From Candidatus Synoicihabitans palmerolidicus (GTDB lineage: Bacteria > Verrucomicrobiota > Verrucomicrobiia > Opitutales > Opitutaceae): 44,724 bases of DNA. The stretch spans positions 1 through 44,724 of the forward strand of contig JAGGDC010000007.1 of the NCBI GenBank assembly GCA_020809425.1. The letters are read 5' to 3'. The first letter of the stretch is position 1; the number at the start of each line of letters is the position of its first letter. Below the pieces are notes generated by a model, which was given only the letters and a program-made list of their open reading frames with translations, ran no database searches and had not been told where the DNA came from. Position numbers and translations under genes: made by a program. Shown here in pieces: positions 1-8,939 of the stretch.

Positions 1-1348
1 TTTTTCCCTTCATTTCGGCCGGACGTGGATCCGCCAAAATAGACCGATTCCCCAGTGCCCGTGGTCCGAATTCAGCCCGCCCCTGCACCCAACCCAAAAG
101 TTTGCCTGCAGCCAACAATGCCGCCGCCTCTCGGTGCACCGTCCCGGGCAGGTGTCGTATCTTCTGGAATCGGCCAAACTCCCCCAGATGCTCCATTGAA
201 ACGTTCGAAATCGACGCGCCAAGATACGGACTCATCACTTCGCAAGCAGGTCTCAAATCAGGATTATCCTGGTAACAAGCCAACAGCGCGGCCCCCAATG
301 CGTTGCCGTCGTCGCCTGGCGCACAAGGTACATGCAGCTGCTTGAATGGGGTCGCCCCCAGCAACTGGCCGTTGTAGGAGGAATTTAATCCACAGCCTCC
401 CCCAAGTACCAGATTTTCGGACAAACCAAGCGCGTGGAAATTCGTCAATAATGTGGTCATCGACTCCGCATAAAATGCCTGTGTCGTCGCCGCGAAGCTC
501 GCCATGTCGATAGCTGGTACGCCTGGTTTTCGCCCTCGCCCCTGCAATCGTTTCCTCCAGCGTTTCAGCTGCGTGGTCGATGGGTATTTAAACTTCAATC
601 CTTCGATACGCCCCAGCTCACGAAACTCGTCCAGCATGGCCGGATCGACTTCTCCGTAGGGCGCGAGGCCCATCAGTTTCCCCTCCTCCCCGGCCTCACT
701 GCTGAAACCGGCTACGTCGGTACACATTGAATACAGGATACCCAGACTCTCCGGGCCTTTCATCTGTGCGACCGGCCGCAATCTTCCGTCCGCATACGCA
801 TAGTAGGACATCGAACCCGATTCTCCCTGCCCGTCGACCACCACGCAGGCCGCTTCTTGGAATGGGCTCGTGAAACACGCCGCGGCCGCGTGAACATCAT
901 GATGGGGCAAATGCACAAAACGTTGACGCCGATTGCCGAAATCCTTGATCAACACGTCGGCCAGATGACCGCCCCCTAAGCGTAGGGTGCTATGCTGCAA
1001 CCAGAGCGCAAAAAACAACTGGTGCTGGTCGACCAGGAAGCGGGTCATTTCCGCGCCACGTCGAGCGAGTTTTTCATGGTTGGTAAGTCCAAGCAGGAAC
1101 TGAAAATCCATGAAACGCGAAAATCCCCGTCCCCATGATTTCGCGATGATGAATTCTCCCTGCGGATCGCAGTGTTCCCTTAAAACCTGTCGCACAAGTC
1201 CGCGCGGGTCAGCCGCACATCCATAAGCTCTCTTTACCTGATAGAAGCGCTCAACGGCTTCGGCGAAGAGTACCTTGCCCTGTTCGTCGACCACGGCCAA
1301 CGCCGGGTCGTGAAAGGTTGTGGAAAGTCCGACGTAGTATTTAGCCAT
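1..1348 (-). CDS. Carbamoyltransferase, NodU/CmcH type (3' end outside window)
   Basis: This ATP-dependent O-carbamoyltransferase would transfer a carbamoyl group from carbamoyl phosphate to a hydroxyl of a finished small molecule. Translating the minus strand from ATG 1348 gives an uninterrupted frame to the window edge (about 449 residues). It starts [20 protein letters not shown]. Visible family marks are the metal-binding [11 protein letters not shown] stretch, VVDGQGE, the glycine-rich [12 protein letters not shown] motif, and the C-terminal-domain motif [20 protein letters not shown]. Family members are usually 550-600 residues, so roughly the last 100 or more lie left of position 1. 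The gene is the last one visible in the minus-strand cassette and is intact although the gene before it is broken. In a palmerolide-type pathway it would make the C-11 carbamate; that assignment is inference. Confidence 0.93.
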   Translation of the reverse strand, partial: MAKYYVGLSTTFHDPALAVVDEQGKVLFAEAVERFYQVKRAYGCAADPRGLVRQVLREHCDPQGEFIIAKSWGRGFSRFMDFQFLLGLTNHEKLARRGAEMTRFLVDQHQLFFALWLQHSTLRLGGGHLADVLIKDFGNRRQRFVHLPHHDVHAAAACFTSPFQEAACVVVDGQGESGSMSYYAYADGRLRPVAQMKGPESLGILYSMCTDVAGFSSEAGEEGKLMGLAPYGEVDPAMLDEFRELGRIEGLKFKYPSTTQLKRWRKRLQGRGRKPGVPAIDMASFAATTQAFYAESMTTLLTNFHALGLSENLVLGGGCGLNSSYNGQLLGATPFKQLHVPCAPGDDGNALGAALLACYQDNPDLRPACEVMSPYLGASISNVSMEHLGEFGRFQKIRHLPGTVHREAAALLAAGKLLGWVQGRAEFGPRALGNRSILADPRPAEMKGK

Positions 1349-2227
1349 GGGAAATTGATGGGACGGGAAGAGAACTCTCCCGCGAAATGTAGAGTACGAT
1401 GGTCTCGAACGAACCCGTCGCGCGCGCCGTAGCGACAATCTCGGCGAGCGACGGGGCAGCTCCGGCGTGTTTCACTCGTTTCAAGCATTTCATGATCACC
1501 CGAAAGATTTTGAAGAACGTGACCCCGTTGTGAATTTTGATCTTATCGAGCAACGGGAAGCCTTTGAAGGCCCGCTTTCCCTTGAAATCAAGCGAGGTGT
1601 AAATCATGGCCTGCCCCAACCAGCCCGAGTCGGCCAATTCGCGCTTATCCCACGAACCGTCCGAGGTCGACGCGCGTTGGATGGCGGCAAGTGGATTGAG
1701 GTGCACAATCGCGTCGTTCCCATTGACGATAGTGTAAAGCGTATCGATGGAACCCCCGCATAATTTGCGCTCTCACTCAGCAACTTTTTCGCATGCGTCG
1801 TGCGCACCAAATCACCATGGGTGGTCATGATATCTCCTCGCAGAAAATGAGGTCCAAGTCATTCAACCGGTCTAAAAATTAAACCTCCCAGGTGCAGGAA
1901 ATTACACTCCGGATGCTCATCCCCCAAAGTCAGGATTCGCCGCAGGTGAGTTTCGTGATCGGGTTGAAAAAGAATATCATCCTCCATGATGAGCGCATAC
2001 GGCACATCGTGTTCAACCGCCTTCGAAAGGCAAGCCAGATGGGATTCCCCACACCCGCGCTCATTGTCAGCTTGTCGATCCGAGCGGAAGAACTCGACCT
2101 GAGTCATCCCCACCCGACGCAATTCCGCGCTGACTTCGGACAAGCGGTCTTCGCGCTCTCGTAGATTAATGCACGTGAGGAGCGGGATATTGCCCCACAC
2201 GGAGGTGGCTTCAGTGGTTTTCATCAC
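1341..2227 (-). pseudogene. GT25-family glycosyltransferase, broken by a stop and a frameshift
   Basis: The N-terminal part, from ATG 2227, reads as a family 25 glycosyltransferase (LPS glycosyltransferase-like). It shows INLREREDR near the start, CGESHLACLSKAV, and the acidic ALIMEDDILF motif. A TGA at 1859-1861 stops the frame. The same frame resumes with GDIMTTHGDLVRTTHAKKLL. A one-base shift near 1768, in a C5 run on the plus strand, then moves the homologous sequence (SIDTLYTIVNG, HLNPLAAIQRASTSDGSWDK) into another frame that ends at 1341. At least two independent lesions make it a pseudogene. It lies between ECH2 and the carbamoyltransferase in the same orientation, and its end overlaps the carbamoyltransferase start by 8 bp. 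It may once have glycosylated the product or the cell surface. Confidence 0.82.
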
Positions 2228-2254
2228 GGAGGAGGGTTAATTGCGACGAGAAAT

Positions 2255-3040
2255 TCATGAGAACCCTATGCGGATACGCTTGGATACTTCGGGTATCGTA
2301 AAGGTCACTCCATGCATCTCCAGTTCGCGGCGCACCGCTTCACGGTAAGCTTCGTGGGTAGTCTCAAGTCGCCGCCGTTTCAGTTGCACCAAAGACTCGC
2401 GCGGCGTCTTCGCGAGCGCACGGGCCTGCGCCACCGCGCTTGGCACAACCTCCGTTCTCTTTCTCACCGGCACGCCTACCCCGCGATCCCGTAGCGATGC
2501 ACCTCGAATGTTAGCCGCCATGAACAACATTTCCCACCCGATCATATCGCCAAAAACTCGAGGCAGGTTGAAGGTGCTCGCCATTCCCGGTGTAAATCCG
2601 AAGCCCATGAAGTTTGCGCAATACATGCTCTCCTCGGCCAGAAACATGAAATCCGCATGGGCACCAAATGCCAGCCCGCCACCAATGGCGTGCCCCTGCA
2701 TCGCCGCAATCGTCGGTAACTCACAGTACCGCAACAAATCGAAGAATTTGAAGTCAGTGTAGCTCATTCGCCCCTCGGATATCGCGATGAGCTGTTCAGC
2801 GGTCCCCCCCCCGCAAAAGTAGGAATCGTAGCCGTGCACCACGACCACCCGGGCGTTCGGATTGGCGACGATTTCAGCAAACCCCTCCAGCAGCCCTCGT
2901 CCAATCTCCTGGCTAAACAAATTTCGCGAGGATCTATCCTCCATCGCCACGACCGCCACTGCAGGCTCCGCCCAGGTGAGCTTGACGCACCTTTCGACCC
3001 CTTCCCCTGATCCCGTCGCGCTCAAGATGAAACCTCCCAC
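2255..3040 (-). CDS. Enoyl-CoA hydratase-like decarboxylase of the beta-branching cassette (ECH2, PksI-like)
   Basis: This crotonase-fold protein (261 aa) most resembles the ECH2 partner of HMGS cassettes. ECH2 decarboxylates the 3-methylglutaconyl-ACP intermediate to the beta-methyl-branched enoyl-ACP. The evidence is the oxyanion-hole pair FCGGGTAEQL and GHAIGGGLAFGAHADF, plus the GFGFTPGMAS segment typical of PksI-type proteins. The start is GTG 3040, overlapping the end of ECH1 by 19 bp, which implies translational coupling. The ECH1/ECH2 split rests on sequence character read by eye, so a swap of roles is possible but unlikely. Confidence 0.88.
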   Translation of the reverse strand: MGGFILSATGSGEGVERCVKLTWAEPAVAVVAMEDRSSRNLFSQEIGRGLLEGFAEIVANPNARVVVVHGYDSYFCGGGTAEQLIAISEGRMSYTDFKFFDLLRYCELPTIAAMQGHAIGGGLAFGAHADFMFLAEESMYCANFMGFGFTPGMASTFNLPRVFGDMIGWEMLFMAANIRGASLRDRGVGVPVRKRTEVVPSAVAQARALAKTPRESLVQLKRRRLETTHEAYREAVRRELEMHGVTFTIPEVSKRIRIGFS

Positions 3041-3786
3041 GGGAATCGACCCGCATTCACAAAATTGGCAATGCCTTCACGCACGGTCGGCTTGTTCAGC
3101 AACCGGCCAATTTCAGTAACCGCCGTCTGCTCCATTTCAGGGGTCAACATCCACATCTTCTGAAAATAGGATTTCAGTTCTACCACCGTTTCGTCCGTCA
3201 ACCGACCCAGACGCAAAGAGAGCCTCCTGAGCGCCTCATCGAGTTCATCCGTGACTTCATCCACCAAATGATGGTTCAGCGCTTCCGCGACGCTCAAAGT
3301 TCGGGTCGTCATGGTCATGGCGTAAGCTTGTTGAAATCCCACTCGCCGTATCAAGAAAGGCACCACGCAACACGGGAGAATACCCCACAACGCCTCCGAT
3401 AGGCTGAAAACACTGCGCGAAGTCGCCAACACCAGGTCGCTCGCGGCCACCAATCCGACCCCGCCCGCCATCACTTTTCCGTCTACCACCGCGACGATCG
3501 TTTTCGGTGAAGACGCCAGACGTTTCAGAATAGCCATGTAGTCCGCCGCGGCCATCTGGCTCTCAGATTCACCCGCAATCTCAACGAAATCCATGCCGGT
3601 GCAAAATACGCCCGCTCCGCCCCGTAGTAGAATCATTCGACAGGTTGAAATGCGCTCGGCCTCGTCGAGAGCCGCGTTCAGTTCGCGCAGTAAAGTCGCG
3701 TTAATGCTATTGGCGCGCTCCGGTCGGTTAATCGTGATCGAGACGGTAAGCGCCGTCGATTCGACGAGCAAAGTTTCAAAGCTCAT
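3022..3786 (-). CDS. Enoyl-CoA hydratase of the beta-branching cassette (ECH1, PksH-like)
   Basis: This crotonase-superfamily dehydratase (about 254 aa) converts HMG-ACP to 3-methylglutaconyl-ACP on the polyketide carrier protein. The oxyanion-hole motifs FCTGMDF and GKVMAGGVGLVAASDLVLA are present. The SEALWGILPCCVVPFLIRR stretch is characteristic of PksH/BaeH-type proteins. I prefer the ATG at 3786, because the sequence GGGGGAGG sits about 10 bases upstream as a strong ribosome-binding site. An in-frame start at 3825 would overlap the HMGS stop by 4 bp and add 13 atypical glycine-rich residues. It lies between HMGS and ECH2, the usual order for such cassettes. Confidence 0.88.
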   Translation of the reverse strand: MSFETLLVESTALTVSITINRPERANSINATLLRELNAALDEAERISTCRMILLRGGAGVFCTGMDFVEIAGESESQMAAADYMAILKRLASSPKTIVAVVDGKVMAGGVGLVAASDLVLATSRSVFSLSEALWGILPCCVVPFLIRRVGFQQAYAMTMTTRTLSVAEALNHHLVDEVTDELDEALRRLSLRLGRLTDETVVELKSYFQKMWMLTPEMEQTAVTEIGRLLNKPTVREGIANFVNAGRFPWEVSS

Positions 3787-3821
3787 CGTCACCGCGCCTC
3801 CCCCACCATGCCGAACATTTA

Positions 3822-5054
3822 TCAACTCCAGTCATATTCCCGATGGTAGTTACGCACCCCTTTCAACACCAACAAACCACGGCCCGCCAAGGTTTGGTCG
3901 TAGAGGTTTCGGTAAGGAGCTAAGTCCACTTCCTGATCCTTCACGCCGAATACCCAGTCCAACCCGGCATCAAGCAGCTGCTCGTACTCCGGCATGGAAA
4001 GTACATACCGATCTGCTAGGGCGGCGGAGAGTGCGGCTCCTTTAAAAGAGGTTCTCGCGCCGGGTCCTGCCACTCCGCTGTAAAATTCGCCGCAGCACCC
4101 CGAGCCGTACGAATAGACTCCAATGCGTCGTGGTTGGAAAAGATCGGCCCCGTCAATTAGTCCGCACAACGCGAGATACACCGTAGCAGAATAAATGTTA
4201 CCGATCTCTGCGCAAAACCGCAGCGATGGCGTGACGCGTCGATCGAAGTCAGCCTCGGCCTCCGCCGGCGACGTGCCTCTCAATTTGCGAAGGAGCATTC
4301 GGTGCGCGCCTTTCACCATACCGGGAAATGGAGTGTGAAAGGCCAGATAATCAAAAGTCTCGAAGAAATCAGCTCCCTCCACTCTTCGCGCGTATTCCGC
4401 AAAACTGTGTTCCAAGCAATCGAGGTAAGCGATGAGCGATAAATCCGAATCACCGGTCTCGATGTCCGCCGCGGGGCGGCACGTATCCATTACCTCATAC
4501 CCATGGTAACCATTGGCCCCAAAATCCAATTCGAAAACGTCCGGCTCGTCGCCCACGATCATCGCCACCGCACCCGCACCTTGGGAGGGCTCGACGTAGC
4601 TACCCCGAATAGTCGCCCGTCCAATATCGGTCCCTATCACCAGAGCCTTTGCCCCCAGGGAAGCCTGTGAGGCCACAAAACCGACTGCCATTTGTAGCGC
4701 CGCAGTCGCGCCGTAACAGGCCTGTTTAATTTCGAACAAGCGGCAGGTGCGCCCAAGCCCGAGATAGTGGTGCACGTAGGTCGTCATCGACTTGCCAAAA
4801 TCAATGCCCGATTCCGTGCCCACGATTACCAATTCGATGCGTGCTCGGTCTTCCGCCGACATGGCCTCGATCAGAGGTTTGGCGGCATTGACCGCCAAAG
4901 TCACCGGATCCTCGCAAGGCAGGGCCACGGATTTTCGCACCAGCATGAGATTGTCAAACCTACGCATGTCCAGCTCCCGTACCTCAAATAGCATGCGGAT
5001 GTCGAGCACGGCCCGCGCCCCGTAGAAATTGATCGATTCGATACCAATACGCAT
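3822..5054 (-). CDS. Hydroxymethylglutaryl-CoA synthase homologue for beta-branching (PksG/BaeG-like HMGS)
   Basis: This enzyme condenses acetyl from the donor ACP with the beta-keto group of an ACP-bound polyketide, the first step in placing a methyl branch. The 410-residue length fits the family. The catalytic triad is visible: Glu81 in GTESG, Cys113 in QACYGAT, and the His of AFHTPFPGM near residue 240. The C-terminal YSYGSGCCGEFYSG motif is also present. The gene lies 4 bp after the free-standing KS and about 35 bp before ECH1, so the cassette reads ACP-KS0-HMGS-ECH1-ECH2 in one transcript. In palmerolide this chemistry accounts for the beta-methyl groups in the upper half of the molecule, whose modules are not encoded here. 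Confidence 0.94.
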   Translation of the reverse strand: MRIGIESINFYGARAVLDIRMLFEVRELDMRRFDNLMLVRKSVALPCEDPVTLAVNAAKPLIEAMSAEDRARIELVIVGTESGIDFGKSMTTYVHHYLGLGRTCRLFEIKQACYGATAALQMAVGFVASQASLGAKALVIGTDIGRATIRGSYVEPSQGAGAVAMIVGDEPDVFELDFGANGYHGYEVMDTCRPAADIETGDSDLSLIAYLDCLEHSFAEYARRVEGADFFETFDYLAFHTPFPGMVKGAHRMLLRKLRGTSPAEAEADFDRRVTPSLRFCAEIGNIYSATVYLALCGLIDGADLFQPRRIGVYSYGSGCCGEFYSGVAGPGARTSFKGAALSAALADRYVLSMPEYEQLLDAGLDWVFGVKDQEVDLAPYRNLYDQTLAGRGLLVLKGVRNYHREYDWS

Positions 5055-5058
5055 TTTT

Positions 5059-6333
5059 TTAAGGAGCCGAGATCACCAAGCTGCTATTAAAACCGCCGAA
5101 ACCAAAGCTGTTCGACAGGGCCAGCCGAACCTCCGAACTTTCGGCATCAACGGCAACCAGAGAAAGTTGCGCATCGATGGGTTGGACGAGGTTCGGATTA
5201 CCGTGGAGAAAACCCCCCTCGACCTGTAACAGGCAAGCCAATAGTTCCACCAAACCTGCACTACTCAAGCCATGACCCAGCAAAGCCTTCGTGGCATTGA
5301 TTCGCGGCCTCCCCGGCCCTAGGCCAAAAACTTCCCGCAAGGCCTCGCATTCTGCGCGATCTCCAGCCGGTGATCCCGTTCCATGCGCGTTCACGTAGTC
5401 TATCTCTTGAGCCGAAACGCCCGCCGCGGCCAAGGCCGCTCTCATCGCTTGCACCTCGGCTGCTGCCACCGGTTCGGGGCCATGACGCGCATCCAGCAGT
5501 AACGACACTCCGAGAACACGCCCCCGCGCTGAAACGCTCCGCCTCCGGGCCGACTCGCCCGACTCAAGCACGACGGCGGCGGCCGCTTCACCCCACACGA
5601 ATCCGTCGTGACCTTTGTCAAACGGCCGGGGTGCCGCCGACGCTTCTCCCGTCAAAGATGCGGCCCCTAATATGCCAAACGCTTCCAATTCAACTGGAGA
5701 CAAGACCGAGGCCGCCCCTACTACCACACAACGCTCCACCACTCCCGCGCGCACCCAATGCCAAGCCTGAAACAAGGCCGCATTACCACTCGCTGAGGCA
5801 GCTCCGACGGTCATACCCGGCCCCCGCACTCCCAACATCTGGCTGAGACAGCCGACCTGATTGCTGTCCGAATAGGAAACAGCGAACTTGGGATTCACCC
5901 GGCGCTCGCTGGCAGCCAAAGCCCCAAGATTTTCTGCCATGTAATCCTGACTAAGATTGCTGCCGGCCACGATAATGCCCGTACCCGCGCCAAGGGCGGG
6001 ATCCTCCGCATCAAGCCTCGCGTCGCGCCACGCCTCCACCGCCGCAACCGCACCGAGCCGGGTGGAACGGGTGGCATTGTGCAGCACTTTACGAGCACGC
6101 TTCCAGATCCCAGACACGGGCGTCTCAATCTCCTCCAACCAACGGACGTGATCAAAATCCTGCACGCGCGCCGCCACCCGCGGACCTCTTGCGGTGATGA
6201 GCTCCGGGGGCAGCACCTGAACGCCCCGCTGCCCTTCACGCAGGGCCAAACCCAACTCCGTCATTGAAGAAGCGATACTGCAGATCACCCCGCCACCCGT
6301 GCACACCACTTCGTGTTCTCTCGCTCGTTGCAT
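5059..6333 (-). CDS. Free-standing decarboxylating ketosynthase (active-site Cys replaced by Ser)
   Basis: This stand-alone beta-ketoacyl synthase fold (about 424 aa) belongs to HMGS cassettes, where it decarboxylates malonyl-ACP to acetyl-ACP. The nucleophile region reads VGAASASGNA, with Ser where condensing enzymes have Cys. The histidine motifs are kept (NAHGTGS, and KALLGHG near the C-terminus), as expected for decarboxylation without condensation. The C-terminal NSFGFGGFN is typical of the fold. I place the start at ATG 6333, giving MQRAREHEVVCTGGG and 13 bp after the ACP stop. An alternative ATG at 6423 would overlap the ACP gene by 77 bp and adds a non-homologous leader. Confidence 0.9.
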   Translation of the reverse strand: MQRAREHEVVCTGGGVICSIASSMTELGLALREGQRGVQVLPPELITARGPRVAARVQDFDHVRWLEEIETPVSGIWKRARKVLHNATRSTRLGAVAAVEAWRDARLDAEDPALGAGTGIIVAGSNLSQDYMAENLGALAASERRVNPKFAVSYSDSNQVGCLSQMLGVRGPGMTVGAASASGNAALFQAWHWVRAGVVERCVVVGAASVLSPVELEAFGILGAASLTGEASAAPRPFDKGHDGFVWGEAAAAVVLESGESARRRSVSARGRVLGVSLLLDARHGPEPVAAAEVQAMRAALAAAGVSAQEIDYVNAHGTGSPAGDRAECEALREVFGLGPGRPRINATKALLGHGLSSAGLVELLACLLQVEGGFLHGNPNLVQPIDAQLSLVAVDAESSEVRLALSNSFGFGGFNSSLVISAP

Positions 6334-6346
6334 CTTGATGATTCGC

Positions 6347-6619
6347 TCAACGAGAGCGGTCGCTGGTATGTCGTTTAAAAATCTCCACGAGGTCGGCGAG
6401 AGTACTGGCCCCATGTAACTCAACGGTGGGCACGTTCACCTGGAGTGCTTCACTCGCATACATGACCACTTCCACCCGGTCGATCGAGTTGGCACCGAGG
6501 TCGGTCATGTTGCTTTCCGGTACGATGTCATCGGGGTTAAGGTCGAAGACGACTTCCAACAAGTTGGCTTTGACGATTTCGAGGATACGTTGGGATTCCG
6601 GGTCCATTGGAACATTCAT
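6347..6619 (-). CDS. Discrete acyl carrier protein, acetyl donor for the HMGS cassette
   Basis: This 90-residue carrier protein has the phosphopantetheine attachment motif GANSIDRVEV (Ser in the NSID context) on a helical, acidic backbone. Donor ACPs of beta-branching cassettes are small discrete proteins, which fits its place immediately before the Ser-type KS. Its start overlaps the PfaD stop by 4 bp (ATGA type), indicating translational coupling. It is expected to be primed by the PPTase encoded upstream, loaded with malonate by the trans-acting AT, decarboxylated by KS0, and used by HMGS. Confidence 0.93.
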   Translation of the reverse strand: MNVPMDPESQRILEIVKANLLEVVFDLNPDDIVPESNMTDLGANSIDRVEVVMYASEALQVNVPTVELHGASTLADLVEIFKRHTSDRSR

Positions 6620-8112
6620 GTTTCGATAAGTGACCGATAGCGCTGCGACAAAACTGCCGCCGCCCCCGTCATTAATTGATCGGCGATCAGGTCCACGTGC
6701 CGGTTACGCCAGTCGGCCATCGCCGTTCCGCGTACCCATTGGTTAAAAGCTCCCAAGGCCGGACCTGAGTGGATTTGAAAATCAGTTTGTTCGGCGGGTT
6801 CTCCCGCTAGGGCCAGTCGTGACGTGTGGACAAAATACCAGCGAAAGATCAGCGCCATGCGATGCTTCGGATCGCGTTCGGCTCGAGCAATGACAGCGGG
6901 TGCTCGCTGCGCGTAAAACATTCGGGTCTCCTCCCACACCGCATCGAAGGAGCGTTTGAAATAACGCGTCTCAATCTGCTCCCGGGTTTTTGCATCGATC
7001 TGCTCAATCGAATCATACTGGCGATAGAGATCATACAGTTTCTTCGCGCGGCCCGGGAAAAGCAGTCCACGCTTAAATACCTGCACCTTGGCGCCCATTT
7101 CAAACATGTCGCCCGCCGGCACAATATCCATGTCCTGCGCCTCCGCCGCTTGCAGCATATCCTTCACTCGATCACTGGTCCCAGCTTCGACCGTGCATTG
7201 ATTGACGGAACCCGTGAGCACAAAGTCGGCCCCCACTACAAACGATGCAGCCACCGCTTCCGGCGTCCCGAGTCCGCCGGCCGCGCCCACCCCAATCTTT
7301 CGCGCGTAGCCATGTTCCCGACTCAAGTCGTCTCGCAGCCTCAGAATGACTGGCAGTAACACATAAGCGACTCCACGATCCGTGTGTCCGCCCGAGTCTG
7401 ATTCCACACAAATATCGTCCGCCACCGGCACCGTCGCCCCCCATTCCGCCTCCTCGGCGTTGATTAGTCCGCTCGCCAGTAGTGTCCGACGCAATACGTC
7501 TGGCACCGGACGTAAAAACTGCGCCGCTACTTCTGGGCGCGAGATCTTTGTCATAATCTGCCTCGGAGATCTTACCACACCGTCGGCATCGCGCGTCATC
7601 CCCCTCAATCGCAACCAGGCCAAATCCATCGAGATCTGGGTAAAGGCCGCCGCTTCGATGCGGGGCACGCGGCGTTCTAGTAATATCTCCGCAGTCGCGT
7701 GTTCGATCTCCGGATCGAAGGGTGCCGCCAGAAAATTGGCCCCATAAATTCCGGTTCCGCCCAACTGCTCCCCGATCCATTGCAAGTCTCGGTCTATCCG
7801 CTCGGGTTTGAGCCCACCCGTGCCTAAAAACCCCAACAACCTCGCTCGCCCAATGCGTACCACCAGCTCTTTTGAGGCAATCCCTTTGTACATCGCTCCC
7901 GCGACATAGGCGTATTTTATTCCATGACGCCGTCGAAAAGCATCGCAGCCTAGCCGCCCCGGGTCGATCGCACGTAACGTTGGGGAATCCGTATCAGCCA
8001 AGGGCATAAATCGATCAAAACTCACCGCAAATTGATGGTCGTGAAACAGTTCCCGAGTGCCAAGGCGGGTTTCTGCGGTAATGCCACTGCCAGAGCAAAC
8101 TCCCTTAACCAA
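6616..8112 (-). CDS. PfaD-type trans-acting enoyl reductase (FMN-dependent)
   Basis: This nitronate-monooxygenase-fold flavoprotein reduces the 2,3-double bond of enoyl-ACP in trans-AT PKS lines that lack an in-line ER. Signature segments are YVAGAMYKGIASKELV, LGFLGTGGL, DICVESDSGGHTD, and the phosphate-binding IGVGAAGGLGTPEAVAASF with VLTGSVNQ. The longest frame is 498 aa from 8112, overlapping the PPTase by 91 bp. A second ATG at 8007 lies just after the PPTase stop, but the N-terminal residues before it look partly family-like, so I keep the longer form with reservation. None of the PKS modules in the window has its own ER; the third module is the one expected to need this enzyme. Confidence 0.93.
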   Translation of the reverse strand: MVKGVCSGSGITAETRLGTRELFHDHQFAVSFDRFMPLADTDSPTLRAIDPGRLGCDAFRRRHGIKYAYVAGAMYKGIASKELVVRIGRARLLGFLGTGGLKPERIDRDLQWIGEQLGGTGIYGANFLAAPFDPEIEHATAEILLERRVPRIEAAAFTQISMDLAWLRLRGMTRDADGVVRSPRQIMTKISRPEVAAQFLRPVPDVLRRTLLASGLINAEEAEWGATVPVADDICVESDSGGHTDRGVAYVLLPVILRLRDDLSREHGYARKIGVGAAGGLGTPEAVAASFVVGADFVLTGSVNQCTVEAGTSDRVKDMLQAAEAQDMDIVPAGDMFEMGAKVQVFKRGLLFPGRAKKLYDLYRQYDSIEQIDAKTREQIETRYFKRSFDAVWEETRMFYAQRAPAVIARAERDPKHRMALIFRWYFVHTSRLALAGEPAEQTDFQIHSGPALGAFNQWVRGTAMADWRNRHVDLIADQLMTGAAAVLSQRYRSLIET

Positions 8113-8831
8113 TAGGCTTGGACGCCGTACTGTGCAAAGTGCCGGTAGCTGCCGCGCACGCCCGGTTCACCCGGTATCGACTCGACCTCCGCTATTTCGT
8201 AAAAAGAGCGCGGCGCCATCAGGCCGGTGCGCAATACCTTCGCCAATGCCTCCCGGATCGCCCAACTCACCGTCGGGCAGCGTTCCGCTGGCACCCCCGC
8301 CCGCGCCAAGGCAGACCATTCCTCCGTGGAGATCTCGCGTCGCAAAATTTCCGCATGGGCGGGATCATCGCATTCCAGATCCACCGCCATCGGATGACCT
8401 TCGTCTACCGCCAACGCCGCGGCCCAAGCACCGCTGTGGGTAATACTCACAAGTGGGTTACCCGCGTTCCCGTTACCGTCATTGCCGTCGCGCACCACAG
8501 GTTGTCCGAACACTCCCGCCGCGACATGCCAAGCCTTGGCAGGCACCTCCGGTTTCCACGCCCCAAGCGCTAGTTTTGCAGCGTACCGACCTCTCAAGAA
8601 TTCATCCTGTCGTCTCGGCACACCCGCCGACTTCCATCGTTCGACCTCTACAGGATGTAGAAAAACTTCCCGCCTAGTGTTCAACTCTGCTGCCGGGGTT
8701 TGGGTCACGCAGAATCCCACGCATTCTCGTGAGTAACTCGATTTATTCTCTCCATTTCGACGCGACTCCAAAGTCCATCGCCAAGATTCCGGCAAGGTAT
8801 CCACGACCCTAGCAATCATATTAGTTCGCAT
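8022..8831 (-). CDS. 4'-phosphopantetheinyl transferase (Sfp type)
   Basis: This enzyme transfers phosphopantetheine from CoA to carrier-protein serines. The Sfp-family signatures are present: RGRYAAKLAL, VSITHSGAWAAAL, the magnesium-binding AVDLE, and WAIREALAKVL (Arg where the usual motif has Lys, W-x-x-KEA-x-x-K). The open frame extends up to 8966 but would then run into the divergent lipoprotein gene with basic, non-homologous sequence. I place the start at ATG 8831 (MRTNM) or 8819. It is the first gene of the left minus-strand cassette and would activate the discrete ACP and the five ACPs of the megasynthase. Confidence 0.88.
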   Translation of the reverse strand: MRTNMIARVVDTLPESWRWTLESRRNGENKSSYSRECVGFCVTQTPAAELNTRREVFLHPVEVERWKSAGVPRRQDEFLRGRYAAKLALGAWKPEVPAKAWHVAAGVFGQPVVRDGNDGNGNAGNPLVSITHSGAWAAALAVDEGHPMAVDLECDDPAHAEILRREISTEEWSALARAGVPAERCPTVSWAIREALAKVLRTGLMAPRSFYEIAEVESIPGEPGVRGSYRHFAQYGVQAYWLREFALAVALPQKPALALGNCFTTINLR

Positions 8832-8939
8832 CACGGCAAGCCTTTGTATGTACCTATACCCGGAGCGGCACTTACCAAGGTTCGCTCGTGAACCACCCCT
8901 TCTTGAACCACCCATTTCACTGTTCATAAACACCCTCGG
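8832..8939. promoter_or_regulatory. Divergent intergenic region with expected promoters
   Basis: This is the only gap between the leftward biosynthetic cassette, starting with the PPTase, and the rightward transport-type genes, so promoters for both are expected here. I see no -35/-10 pair strong enough to mark and no operator palindrome. The assignment rests on gene orientation alone. Confidence 0.35.

Noticed and set aside
6347..6423. A KS start at 6423
   Set aside because: It would overlap the ACP gene by 77 bp and add a leader unlike the KS fold; ATG 6333 gives a normal length and spacing.
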